Position numbers and translations under genes: made by a program
The notes under the pieces: model-generated
Told to the model about the DNA's origin: nothing
Databases searched by the model: none
The model's input: the letters and a program-made list of their open reading frames with translations, nothing else
NCBI GenBank assembly: GCA_902984215.1
Contig: CADWAF010004498.1
Location: 1 to 16,822 of the forward strand
Length of the DNA: 16,822 nt
Reading direction: 5' to 3'
Origin: Willaertia magna
Taxonomy: Eukaryota; Heterolobosea; Eutetramitea; Acrasida; Naegleriidae
Part shown: one piece after another, positions 1 to 7,781 of the stretch
How the letters are laid out: each line of letters starts with the position of its first letter
How positions within the stretch are numbered: the first letter of the stretch is position 1

Positions 1-184
1 ACACACCTTCCTCATCCTATAATTTTTAATAAATCAATTGACACTAAAACAGTGTGAATTAAAGAAAAAAGAAAGGAATTCCCGAATAGGAAAGTATAAT
101 AGCGAGTAATTATTTATATTTAGTACTTCAATCAAATACTTATTTTTCACTATTTAAATTTAGTTTTTTTTTACAAGAAGAACA
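1..184. other. Upstream region of the choline kinase gene
   Basis: AT-rich leader and promoter region. A 5-bp perfect inverted repeat, ACACT-AAAAC-AGTGT, lies at 41-55. There is no coding frame I can support at the left edge. Confidence 0.4.
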
Positions 185-2161
185 ATGAATGAAGAAATTA
201 CCTCTACTACAAATAACATTAATAATAACCATCAACATATAAATTATTCTATTAACCAACAACAACATAAAAAGGAAGAAAAAGAACAACAAGAAATAGC
301 TAATACTATGTATCCAGTATTAAACCTTTCAGAATCGCGATTTTCACATAAACATCACCCTTCTTCTCATAACCACAATAATAATAATATAGAAGATAGG
401 AAAAAATTACCTTCAACAACAGTAACACCACAAAGAGATTTACAACAACAACAACGAGAAGAATTATTTGACAAAAAGAATATAGAAAAAAACACAATTG
501 ACAATAAACCTCCTTTTTTTGATATAGAAATTCCATTAATTGATGAAGAAGAAGAAGAAAAGAATGCATTACATCAAGAAGAACGATCTAGAGATGTAGT
601 ACAAGAAAGAATTTTACATTTAATGATGTTATCTTTTCCTAACATTATTTTGGAAGAATTATCTCAAATCCAATCTAATAATAATCATTCTCATAATAAT
701 CATTCACAGAAAGGGATTATTAAGGAAAATATTTCACATCACTTTGAAAATAAACATTCTATTCAGATATTAAGGAAGAAAAGTATTGATAGTGTAAATA
801 GCGTAAATAGTGAAGAAGAAGAAGAAGAAGATGGATTAGAGAAACATTTAGAAGATGAAGAAAGTAAATTTAAACAGATTAGTAGTGGTAAAGAATTAAC
901 TCAATTTCACTTTTCAAATAAAGACGATGTAAGTGAAATTAGTAATGTAGAAGAAGAGGAAGAAGATAATTTAAGTATGACATCAACAACAAGTAGCGAA
1001 GAAGAAGAGGATGATGAACATGTACAAAATAATAACAAATTATTACAATTTGAATCATTTCCTCCAGTTACATTAAAAGAATTAACTAAAATTGTACATA
1101 TTAAACAATTAACTGGAGGTACCACTAATAGATTATATTTAATTACATTACATCATCAAAAACTATTTGTAAGAGTACTTGTTAGAATATTTGGACAACA
1201 TTCCGAAAATTTAATTAATAGAAATGCAGAATTTCATTATCTACAAGAAATTTCTAGGAAATATCCTCATGTAGCTCCAACGATTTATTGTAATTTCAGG
1301 AATGGTATGGTTTATAAGTATTTTGAAGGAAAAGGTTTAGATAGGGTTACAGAAGATAATTTAGAGGATTTAGCAAGGCTAATGAAAACTTTTCATTTGA
1401 TGAAGGTTGAACCTTTTAAGGAGGATTTATTGGAAACTGAGGAAAGTAGAATGAAAGAGATGATTATGAAAACTCCAGTTGTATTTATTAGATCCTATAA
1501 GTGGTTAGATCTTTTACGTAAGAATTGGAATGAATTTTTAAAGAGAGGAGGAGATCATTATATAAAGGTATTAGATATTGATAAAATTGAAAAGGAAGTA
1601 ATTTTATTAGAGAAGTTAACTAGGAAATTTTCACTTTGTTTTTGTCATAATGATATAGGAGCTCATAATATTATTTATAATGAATTAGAACAAACTTATC
1701 ATCTTATTGATTTTGAGTATTGCGGTTATAATATTAGAACTTTTGATATTGGTAACTTCTTTTGTGAATATGGAGGATTAGATATTAATCCAAAAGCTTA
1801 TCCGAATAAGAAGTTGCAAGAAAAGTTTATAACTGCTTATTTATCTTTTCAAGGCTATTCAACATCTCCCGTAAGACCAAGTAAAAAGGAGATTGAACAA
1901 GTAAGGATTGAGGCAAATATAATGGCTTTAATGAGTAATGTTCATTGGTCAATTTGGAGTATGCTTCAACATTTATTTTCAACAATAGATTTTAATTATC
2001 TTTCTTATGCAGAAAGGAGAATGACATGGTATTATTTAATTAAAGATGATTTTATTAATTTATTATTAAATAGTGAGGAAGTGCCAATAACTTCAATAAT
2101 TTTAAATACCTTTTTAACTACATCCGTTCCAAAGGATGGTAATAAAGCAACGTATGTGTGA
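185..2161 (+). CDS. Choline/ethanolamine kinase with long disordered N-terminal extension
   Basis: This 658-residue protein likely phosphorylates choline and/or ethanolamine with ATP, the first step of the Kennedy pathway for phosphatidylcholine and phosphatidylethanolamine. The kinase core occupies roughly residues 295-620. It has a nucleotide-loop motif TGGTTNRLYLI around residues 310-320, the Brenner motif CHNDIGAHNIIY with HND at 488-490, and the choline-kinase motif DFEYCGYNIRTFDIGNFFCE starting at Asp509. It ends with a family-typical tail, STIDFNYLSYAERRM. The first ~290 residues are unlike the family: Asn/His/Gln-rich stretches and several runs of Glu encoded by GAA repeats, probably disordered. 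The start ATG follows an A-rich leader and no intron is evident. The last ~43 codons overlap, antisense, the 3' coding end of the XRN gene. Choline versus ethanolamine preference cannot be read from sequence. Confidence 0.9.
   Translation: MNEEITSTTNNINNNHQHINYSINQQQHKKEEKEQQEIANTMYPVLNLSESRFSHKHHPSSHNHNNNNIEDRKKLPSTTVTPQRDLQQQQREELFDKKNIEKNTIDNKPPFFDIEIPLIDEEEEEKNALHQEERSRDVVQERILHLMMLSFPNIILEELSQIQSNNNHSHNNHSQKGIIKENISHHFENKHSIQILRKKSIDSVNSVNSEEEEEEDGLEKHLEDEESKFKQISSGKELTQFHFSNKDDVSEISNVEEEEEDNLSMTSTTSSEEEEDDEHVQNNNKLLQFESFPPVTLKELTKIVHIKQLTGGTTNRLYLITLHHQKLFVRVLVRIFGQHSENLINRNAEFHYLQEISRKYPHVAPTIYCNFRNGMVYKYFEGKGLDRVTEDNLEDLARLMKTFHLMKVEPFKEDLLETEESRMKEMIMKTPVVFIRSYKWLDLLRKNWNEFLKRGGDHYIKVLDIDKIEKEVILLEKLTRKFSLCFCHNDIGAHNIIYNELEQTYHLIDFEYCGYNIRTFDIGNFFCEYGGLDINPKAYPNKKLQEKFITAYLSFQGYSTSPVRPSKKEIEQVRIEANIMALMSNVHWSIWSMLQHLFSTIDFNYLSYAERRMTWYYLIKDDFINLLLNSEEVPITSIILNTFLTTSVPKDGNKATYV
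2032..2161. other. Convergent coding overlap of choline kinase and XRN genes
   Basis: The two reading frames overlap tail to tail by 130 nt. The XRN frame here encodes the family-conserved YVALLPSF segment (roughly the part nearest 2161), followed by a non-conserved tail. The kinase frame here encodes residues beyond its conserved core. On the minus strand an AATAAA lies at 1977-1972, about 55 nt past the XRN stop, so the XRN mRNA probably extends further into the kinase coding region. The overlap is seen directly; the transcript ends are inferred. Confidence 0.75.
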
Positions 2162-3939
2162 GGTAATTTATTGAAATATGCATCTAACGCGAATTCCTTA
2201 GGAAAATATTGTTTTATACTTTCATCGTTAGTTATTGCTTCTGTTACTTTCTTTGGAAGGCAATGTTCCATTGATTCAAAAGGTAAAATAGAAATTAATT
2301 GTTGGAAAGGGTTTAATATTTCACCCTTTTCCATTGGATCTAAAACTGTTTTTCCGCTCTTTGTTAATTCTTCACATGCCTTGCAAATATCTACCATTGT
2401 TGGTCCAAAATAATAATCATAACAATAACTCCAAGAAGGTGGTTCACTAAGTAAATAATATTTAAAGGTCCATTGTAATCCTTCTAAAAAGCACTTAGCT
2501 ATTTTCATACGATCACAATCTTTACCAAATTTTACTTCATAATACTCATCTATTATTTCATCTTTATACTTCAATATTATTTTAGGATCCCAAGTAAATG
2601 GATCAAATGTTTTAGCTCTTCTACATTCATCAAATACCTTTCCTACAGAGGAATATCTACTATTGATAGCTTGTTTTTTAGACATTTTGTTTAAATACTT
2701 TTCAAACTGATGAATATTTCTTGGTTTGTTTGGCTCTAAATCTTCAAAATATTCGTTTCTTTTTGTTGATAAAACCATTCTAGTAAATAATTCAATAATA
2801 GATGAGTCTGCAACAGATGAAAAACATTTCCCTAAACGATCTATACGTATTTCAGCAGTTGATAAATCAATTAAATAAGAAATTTCTTCACCATTTTCAA
2901 TTTGATCTTTTAAATAAGATGCATAAGCAGCTAATTGTCTAATAATACCTTGATTATACATTGAAAGATTAGGTAAACTAGGTAAAAAATCATTTCCTCC
3001 AAACATAAAGGCTAAAATCATATCGCAAATCATATTTGAATAATTAAATTTATCATAATACTTTTTAAATAATTCCTTATCTTTTAATAATTCATAAATT
3101 GCATCTAAAACAAAATTAATTAAAGCCCTACAAAATAAATTAATATCAAATACATCTCTAGTCTTCTTATTTGCAGCCTTATCTTGTCTATCTCTTAAAG
3201 CATAAACATATTTCATTTTCAAAATAGAAGATAACATAATTAAGTCAGCATCCAATCCGTGAACAATATGTACTTGTTCATTAAATTCTTCGCCTAACTT
3301 AATTTGTTGTCCCTTAATAAAAGCCATAAGCTTATGTTCACCTTCTCCTGGGACGCTAGCGTCAGAGAAAATAATTGTTAATTCTGGAAATTCTTCTAAT
3401 AATTTAGTTATTGTATTATTAATTTTCTCAATAACTCTAGTCATAAAGTATGTACCTGGACTGATTTGATTATGATCCCAACTTTCCGATAATTCTAAGC
3501 CCATTTCTGCTTTACAATTATTTATTGTTGCTCTTTGTCCGACAGCTCCAAATCTACGTTTTCTTTGTTGTTCTTGTTTTGCGAAAGGAGCAACACCATC
3601 GATTGCTAAATACAAAACTTTCTTAGGTCCAACAAATCTAACTAAATTTATAATTTCATCTTCAATACGTTGTAACATTTCCTTTTCATCTTTTGGTTTA
3701 GGTCCTACTTCAGGATGACAACAAGGATGAATTAAACCATTTAAATCAATATAAAAATTATCTGCTAATTTACCAAGAGTTTGTTCAATCTTTTCTTGTT
3801 TTTTAGCAATTGTTCTAATTAAATTTAATTCTAAATCTTTTAATTCTTCAGGATGAGTAGTAGGTGGTCTACGATACCCAAACCTTGGATTTCCTGCAAT
3901 TACATCACCAATGAAAACACCAAATCCTGGAACTCCCAT
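2032..3939 (-). CDS. Short XRN-family 5'-3' exoribonuclease
   Basis: This 635-residue protein belongs to the Xrn1/Rat1 (Xrn2) family, which degrades 5'-monophosphorylated RNA. It starts MGVPGFGVF, close to the family start MGVPxFFRW, but lacks the usual KYP element and has an insert before FYIDLNGLIHPCCHP (61-75). The Mg-binding acidic residues seem to be kept: Asp65; Asp114 in AIDGVAPFAK; Glu199 and Glu201 in PGEGEHK; Asp230 and Asp232 in GLDADLI; Asp317 in GGNDFLP. The basic 5'-phosphate pocket is present as AKQEQQRKRRF (120-130). The protein stops soon after the conserved YFPKEFALD...YVALLPSF segment, so it has only the two conserved XRN regions and none of the long C-terminal domains of Xrn1. 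No CCHC knuckle is seen. Its 3' end is antisense to the choline kinase; its 5' end is divergent from the gamma-glutamyl hydrolase. Xrn1-like versus Rat1-like identity is undecided. Confidence 0.88.
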   Translation of the reverse strand: MGVPGFGVFIGDVIAGNPRFGYRRPPTTHPEELKDLELNLIRTIAKKQEKIEQTLGKLADNFYIDLNGLIHPCCHPEVGPKPKDEKEMLQRIEDEIINLVRFVGPKKVLYLAIDGVAPFAKQEQQRKRRFGAVGQRATINNCKAEMGLELSESWDHNQISPGTYFMTRVIEKINNTITKLLEEFPELTIIFSDASVPGEGEHKLMAFIKGQQIKLGEEFNEQVHIVHGLDADLIMLSSILKMKYVYALRDRQDKAANKKTRDVFDINLFCRALINFVLDAIYELLKDKELFKKYYDKFNYSNMICDMILAFMFGGNDFLPSLPNLSMYNQGIIRQLAAYASYLKDQIENGEEISYLIDLSTAEIRIDRLGKCFSSVADSSIIELFTRMVLSTKRNEYFEDLEPNKPRNIHQFEKYLNKMSKKQAINSRYSSVGKVFDECRRAKTFDPFTWDPKIILKYKDEIIDEYYEVKFGKDCDRMKIAKCFLEGLQWTFKYYLLSEPPSWSYCYDYYFGPTMVDICKACEELTKSGKTVLDPMEKGEILNPFQQLISILPFESMEHCLPKKVTEAITNDESIKQYFPKEFALDAYFNKLPHTYVALLPSFGTDVVKKVFKIIEVIGTSSLFNNKLIKSSLIK

Positions 3940-4183
3940 ATTGATTTATTTTTTTAAAAGATACTATTCAACTAATTCTTTGAATAAAAACGAATTATCA
4001 CTAATAATTGGCATCCTCTTTTTTTCTTCAGTAAAGACAACAAGACAAAACAACAACACACTTACGAAACAAATTCTAATGAATGATGAAAGAATGAATT
4101 GACAATGCAAGGAGTTGCATGACACTCGTCATTTAATTAGAATGTTAATAAAAACAACAAAGGATAACAATAGCAACAAAAAA
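3940..4183. promoter_or_regulatory. Divergent intergenic region, XRN / gamma-glutamyl hydrolase
   Basis: This ~244-nt AT-rich spacer separates two divergently oriented start codons, so it must hold both promoters and both 5' UTRs. I see no TATA-like or initiator element I would defend. A 63-codon frame on the + strand (3911-4102) has no recognisable protein in it and partly overlaps the XRN start. Confidence 0.5.
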
Positions 4184-5230
4184 ATGACTCGTTCAAACAT
4201 TTTCACAAGCCTTTGCATTTTACTGATTGCTTTCCTTGTTGTGATTGGCGCTTCAAGTCCAATAATTAAAAATTATAAAGATAATATCAACAAGATTTTA
4301 TTAACAAAACAAAGACAAGGTGGTAGAGTTAATAATCGTCCAATTATCGGTATTTTCGCTCAACCAACTGGTAATAGTTTAAAGAAATATGGTAATACTT
4401 ATATTCCTGCTTCTTATGTTAAATTTATTGAATCCGCTGGAGCTCGTGTAGTGCCAATCCCTTATCACTTGCCACAAGAAGAATTACGTTACATTTTTGA
4501 ATCAATTAATGGAATTTTATTCCCTGGAGGTGGTACTGATCTAACCAATGCTGACGGTAGTTTTTCTAAATATGCTTTAGCACAACAATTATTTATTAGA
4601 TGGTCAATTGAAGCATATGAAAAAAATCAAGATTATTTCCCTGTTTGGGGTACTTGTTTAGGTATGCAAGGTATTTCAATTATTTTGGCAAATGATGGTG
4701 ACATTTTAGTTGGAGGATTTGATAGTTATAATATTTCAATGCCATTAAACTTTACAAGTTCACCAAATACTTTACAACAAACTAGTAGAATTTTTAAATA
4801 TTGTCCAGATCATATTATGGGTACTTTAATGAACCAAGCTGTCACATTAAATAACCATCATTTTGGTGTTGAAATCCCTTCTTTCAATGCAAAACTTTCA
4901 AGTCAATGTAATTTATTAGCTGTCAATAAGGATAGAAAAGGTAGATCTTTTGTTTCACTATTCGAACATAAGAAATACCCAATTTATGCCAGTCAATTCC
5001 ATCCTGAAAAGATTTCATTTGAATGGTATCCATTAGAAGATATTAATCATTCTTTTGATAGTGTTATTGCTAATAATTATTTTGCTCAATTCTTTGTTGA
5101 TGAAACTAGAAAGAATTTACATCAATTTGATAAAATTGAAAAGGAACAAAAGGCTTTAATTTATAATTACACTCCAGTTTATACTGGTTTATTTGATGAT
5201 GATTTTGTGCAATGTTATTTCTTTAATTAA
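4184..5230 (+). CDS. Gamma-glutamyl hydrolase (peptidase C26), secreted or lysosomal
   Basis: The enzyme removes gamma-linked glutamates from folylpoly-gamma-glutamates and related compounds, in lysosomes or outside the cell. Starting at 4184 gives 348 residues that begin with a signal peptide: MTRSNIFTS followed by the hydrophobic LCILLIAFLVVIGA. That ATG lies in an A-rich context. An upstream in-frame ATG at 4142 would add 14 polar residues and bury the signal, so 4184 is preferred. The class-I glutamine-amidotransferase-like fold is clear: RPIIGIFAQP, YVKFIESAGARVVPI, GILFPGGGTD, nucleophile Cys158 in WGTCLGMQGI, and His273 with Glu275 in SQFHPEKISFEW. SFEWYPLEDINHS and the following Asn-rich stretch fit eukaryotic gamma-glutamyl hydrolases. 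Several Asn-X-Ser/Thr sites agree with secretory passage. No intron is seen. The stop is 15 nt from the end of the convergent transcription factor. Confidence 0.92.
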   Translation: MTRSNIFTSLCILLIAFLVVIGASSPIIKNYKDNINKILLTKQRQGGRVNNRPIIGIFAQPTGNSLKKYGNTYIPASYVKFIESAGARVVPIPYHLPQEELRYIFESINGILFPGGGTDLTNADGSFSKYALAQQLFIRWSIEAYEKNQDYFPVWGTCLGMQGISIILANDGDILVGGFDSYNISMPLNFTSSPNTLQQTSRIFKYCPDHIMGTLMNQAVTLNNHHFGVEIPSFNAKLSSQCNLLAVNKDRKGRSFVSLFEHKKYPIYASQFHPEKISFEWYPLEDINHSFDSVIANNYFAQFFVDETRKNLHQFDKIEKEQKALIYNYTPVYTGLFDDDFVQCYFFN

Positions 5231-5233
5231 ATA

Positions 5234-5239
5234 TTTATT
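5234..5239 (-). promoter_or_regulatory. Poly(A) signal candidate for the Zn2Cys6 gene
   Basis: AATAAA read on the minus strand, seven nt past the Zn2Cys6 stop codon and inside the 15-nt spacer plus its flank. Position and motif are seen; use is inferred. Confidence 0.4.
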
Positions 5240-5245
5240 TTTTAA

Positions 5246-6883
5246 TTACCAAAATAAGAATAAATAAATACAATCTAAATTAGCTGGAAATTCTGCATTA
5301 TAAACATAAAAACTCTTATAATCCAACAATTCTTGTTGAATATTATTATTACCACCACTTTCAACAAATCCCTTTCTATTCCAAACAGATGCTTTACCTT
5401 GTTTTTCAATTCTTAAATGGTGTGCTCTTAGGATTTCATCTCCTCCCTGGATTGTGTTTATAATTTGTAAACGTTTATCTTTTTGATCTTTTAATGTTAA
5501 TAATTCTGAACCAATGAATTCAGTGGTGAATAAATCGAATAAACTACGTAATTCATTAAATCCTAATCGTTTAAGGATGGATTCACTAACAAAGTCAATA
5601 CTTGGTAATTCTTTAGAAAGAATAACTCCCATACGATCTGGATTTATAGATTTATCTAATGGATTACCACAAAGAATACTATAACTCATTAATTCTATTG
5701 ATTGTTGTTGTTGTGGTTGATTACTGGTAGTGTTACCATTCATAATTGTAGTAGATGGTTGGTTATCAAGATTGACATTTGGCATGTTATTACTACTCAA
5801 CACTACAGGAGTAGGTTCATTTAACAAGTAAGTATAACTATTATTACCATTGCTGTTATATTGATGATTAACAACATGTCCAACATGTTGTTGTCCTCCC
5901 ACAGAATTGTTGTGTTGTTGTTGATTACTATGATGATAATGAGTTGTTACAGTTGGCAACATGTGGCTGTGTCCACTTTGGAAAGCTCTTTCATCAAACA
6001 AAGCAGGCGGCAAATCATATTCATCTTTGATTGGTAAGTTAGAAGAAGCGACAACATGCTCATGTTGACCCATCAAAAACACATGTTCATCCAAAGGCTC
6101 CAGTAAGATATCATCATGGTCTGGTATGAATAATGAATTATTATTAACGGTTTGTTGTAGCTTATTCTTATCCAGAAGAGAGGATAATATACCTTCTTTC
6201 TTATTATTTTCAGAGAACAACAAAGGCCTTGGAGATGTACTAATAACATGTGTGTCATTGTCCTTATTAGATGTGACCTTGTAATCCTCTTCTTTAGTTA
6301 CATCCTTCTTTTTCTTTCTTGTATTAGGGGTTGAAGAAGTGCTAGACTTTCTCTTATTTTCACTAGTTGTGGTTGTTGGGGAAGAACTTTCTTCTTTCTT
6401 AGAGTTTTTAGTTTGGGTCCTACCTCTTTTCTTAGCTGAAGGGACATCAACGCATTGGAGGCCCAGTCTCTTACATCTACAATTTAAGATGTCAAATCAA
6501 ATTTAAAGAGTGTCACATCAACATGTTAAATGGAATATGTAAAGAACTTACCTTTCACAAGGTCTTCCAAAACCGCACCTTGTGTGTCTTTTCTGACATT
6601 CAAAACAAGCTTTACTAGCCCTCTTTCTACCGTTAGGATAAGTCTTTTGATCTTCTTCTTCATTATTATTACTACTGTTATTGTTACTATTGCTTGTTTC
6701 TATGCCGTTAGCGGTTGTTGATTTATTGTCACTTTTCTTTTTCCCTTCAACATTATTATTAATTTGTAAAGATTTAAGTTGTTGATCGGTTGAATTGGTG
6801 GGTAAAATAAATTCTGGATTAAAGTGAAGAATAACGTCTTGTGAATCTTGAAAAGGTGGTGGTGGAATAGAGGACGACATCAA
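5246..6883 (-). CDS. Zn(II)2Cys6 binuclear-cluster transcription factor (two exons)
   Basis: This is a likely sequence-specific DNA-binding regulator in the nucleus. Exon 1 is 6883-6552 and exon 2 is 6476-5246; the 75-nt intron has a GTAAGT donor and joins the frames exactly, giving 520 residues. The intron splits the zinc cluster. The six cysteines (93, 96, 103, 109, 112, 119) give C-x2-C-x6-C-x5-C-x2-C-x6-C, a canonical Gal4-type cluster: ACFECQKRHTRCGFGRPCER in exon 1, then CKRLGLQC in exon 2. It is followed at once by VDVPSAKKRGRTQ, like the C-x-D-x-x-x-KKRGRP tail I associate with the fungal RDS2/ERT1/AcuK group. Basic nuclear-localisation-like runs follow (KRKSS, RKKKKD), then long Asn/Gln/His-rich disorder. 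The C-terminal ~150 residues (from about LMSYSILCGNPLDKS) are more ordered and might be PAS-like, but that is weak. Confidence 0.85.
5259..5264 (+). promoter_or_regulatory. Poly(A) signal candidate for gamma-glutamyl hydrolase
   Basis: AATAAA on the plus strand 28 nt after the hydrolase stop. It lies within the antisense coding end of the Zn2Cys6 gene, so if used, the two mRNAs overlap at their 3' ends. Confidence 0.4.
6477..6551 (-). other. Intron in the Zn2Cys6 gene
   Basis: 75-nt GT-AG intron, donor GTAAGTTC at 6551, acceptor TTGTAG ending at 6477. It falls after the second base of an Arg codon. Without splicing, a stop follows three residues after the fourth cysteine. With splicing, the remaining two cysteines appear at the right spacing, which strongly supports it. 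Confidence 0.9.
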
Positions 6884-7278
6884 TATGTTTTTTGTTACTT
6901 CTGTTACTCAAAAATCAATAAGTGAAATAATAAACTCTTTGGAAAGATATCGAATGGAAGGTAAGTCGTTGTTTTTTATTTTGTGAACGCAACCAAGTCG
7001 CAAAAAAACCTGTGCGATAACTGGGAGAAAAGCTAACAAGATTATCAAGGTAAGTGGGTTAAGGGAATTTTGAGTAGTGACTTTTTATGTATGAAAATCT
7101 TCCGTTAGATGTCCTTATTTATTTAGAATAGAGAAATCAAAAAAGATCTCGTTTTTATTTTATACAAAGATATTGATAAGATACTCCCTTCTTTACAACA
7201 TTCTTTCAGGAATAGAACGCCTTTAGTTATTTAACAAATGATATTGTCGTTATAGAGGGTTTCAATTTTTCCAGAAAT

Positions 7279-7304
7279 GAGTTTTTGTTATCATTGAAAA
7301 ACTC
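7279..7304 (-). repeat. Perfect 8-bp inverted repeat with 10-nt loop
   Basis: On the minus strand GAGTTTTT and AAAAACTC flank the loop CAATGATAAC. It lies about 235 nt after the SelK Sec codon, within or beyond its 3' UTR. An AT-rich hairpin like this may be chance; its loop contains ATGA but the arrangement is not that of a SECIS. Confidence 0.4.
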
Positions 7305-7386
7305 TTTTAATTTTTAATTTCTAGCAAAATGTCATTACTCAAAACAAACATAAAGGCTTTCTTTTTTTTTTACAATAGTCAACTTT

Positions 7387-7466
7387 ACAAGTTGAGTGTA
7401 TCAAGCAAGCTCTTATTTACAATAAATTTTCTTCTCAAAAATTAAACACTCCACAAGCATACTTGT
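7387..7466 (-). promoter_or_regulatory. Nested inverted repeats; candidate SECIS region of SelK
   Basis: Minus-strand reading. The outer arms ACAAGT (7466-7461) and ACTTGT (7392-7387) enclose the inner arms GAGTGT (7451-7446) and ACACTC (7399-7394). Between them are TTTGAG (TGA at 7437-7435) on the 5' side and TTGAT (7404-7400) on the 3' side, a possible TGA/GA quartet. The outer arm starts about 75 nt downstream of the Sec codon, a workable distance for a SECIS. Against it, the residue before TGA is T rather than the usual A, the outer and inner arms are separated by unequal unpaired stretches, and the stem above the quartet is weak by eye (ATTTA/TAAAT plus AAG/CTT). This is an inference only. 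Confidence 0.3.
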
Positions 7467-7529
7467 TATTAGTACATCTATTGTAAAAAAAACACTAAAA
7501 GAATATTGAAAATACTAATCAGAGTATCT

Positions 7530-7781
7530 TTACCTTCCTCAGGATCCAGACACACAATTAGGACCTTGTTTAGGTGGTCCTTTCACTCTTCCAATGGTTT
7601 TACCATTCCCTAATGTATTACCACCACTACCACCGCTAGCATTATTATTTTGTCTATTATTATTTGGATTTAAAGAACTAAAGAAAAGATAAATAAAATG
7701 TAATAGAGCGAAAAAATAGTATTTAATCGCTCCGAAAAATCCTCTGGATTGGACAATCTGTCCATCCCTAATGTAAACCAT
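7530..7781 (-). CDS. SELENOK: Selenoprotein K, Sec encoded by in-frame TGA
   Basis: SelK is a small single-pass ER membrane protein linked to ER-associated degradation, protein palmitoylation and calcium signalling. The frame begins MVYIRDGQIVQSRG, matching the SelK start MVYIxxGQVxxSR. It continues with one membrane span (about 15-37, FFGAIKYYFFALLHFIYLFF), then a Gly/Asn-rich, Pro-containing cytosolic tail with TIGRVKGPP. A naive reading stops at TGA (7541-7539) after 80 residues. The next codons are GGA AGG TAA, so read-through yields Ser-Sec81-Gly-Arg-stop, the Sec-Gly-Arg end typical of SelK. I therefore extend the gene to 7530 (83 residues, near the family's ~90-100). Decoding needs a SECIS in the 3' UTR, for which there is only a weak candidate. 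The start codon lies 70 nt from the divergent SPF30-like gene. Confidence 0.9.

Larger units (their letters stand above)
6884..7529. other. 646-nt intergenic gap between SelK and the Zn2Cys6 gene
   Basis: Both flanking genes lie on the minus strand, so this holds the SelK 3' UTR (right part) and the promoter and leader of the Zn2Cys6 gene (left part). I find no convincing reading frame, tRNA or snRNA. There are two inverted-repeat structures (7387-7466 and 7279-7304). Two perfect AAG-GTAAGT donor-like strings occur on the plus strand near 6960 and 7050, but no coding frame goes with them. Confidence 0.5.

Noticed and set aside
306..569. 87-codon minus-strand frame inside the choline kinase
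   Set aside because: Hydrophobic Leu/Val runs are the complement of Asn/Gln/Glu repeats; a shadow of the low-complexity tract.
2171..2413. Open frame of 80 codons on the plus strand after the choline kinase stop
   Set aside because: It is the antisense of the conserved C-terminal part of XRN and has no recognisable protein features.
3911..4102. 63-codon plus-strand frame before the gamma-glutamyl hydrolase
   Set aside because: Overlaps the XRN start and has no coding character; most likely 5' UTR/promoter sequence.
4115..4183. Upstream extension of the gamma-glutamyl hydrolase (TTG at 4115 or ATG at 4142)
   Set aside because: TTG starts are not expected in a eukaryote, and the added residues would precede a good signal peptide that begins at 4184.
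6995..7005. GTCGCAAAA string shared with about 12903-12911, possible promoter element
   Set aside because: Only two copies, in opposite orientation relative to their nearest downstream genes; not enough to call.
6953..7060. Two AAG-GTAAGT strings on the plus strand, suggesting a spliced plus-strand gene in the gap
   Set aside because: No exon with a sustained frame or known motif joins them; likely chance or part of an unrecognised non-coding transcript.
7201..7220. tRNA B-box-like string on the minus strand (GCGTTCTATTCCTG)
   Set aside because: No matching acceptor stem, A box or anticodon arm around it.
7539..7541. TGA as the true stop of SelK (a Cys/Sec-less homologue of 80 residues)
   Set aside because: The following Gly-Arg-stop matches the SelK terminus too precisely to be coincidence; a splice donor at GGTAAAG would still leave the TGA in frame.
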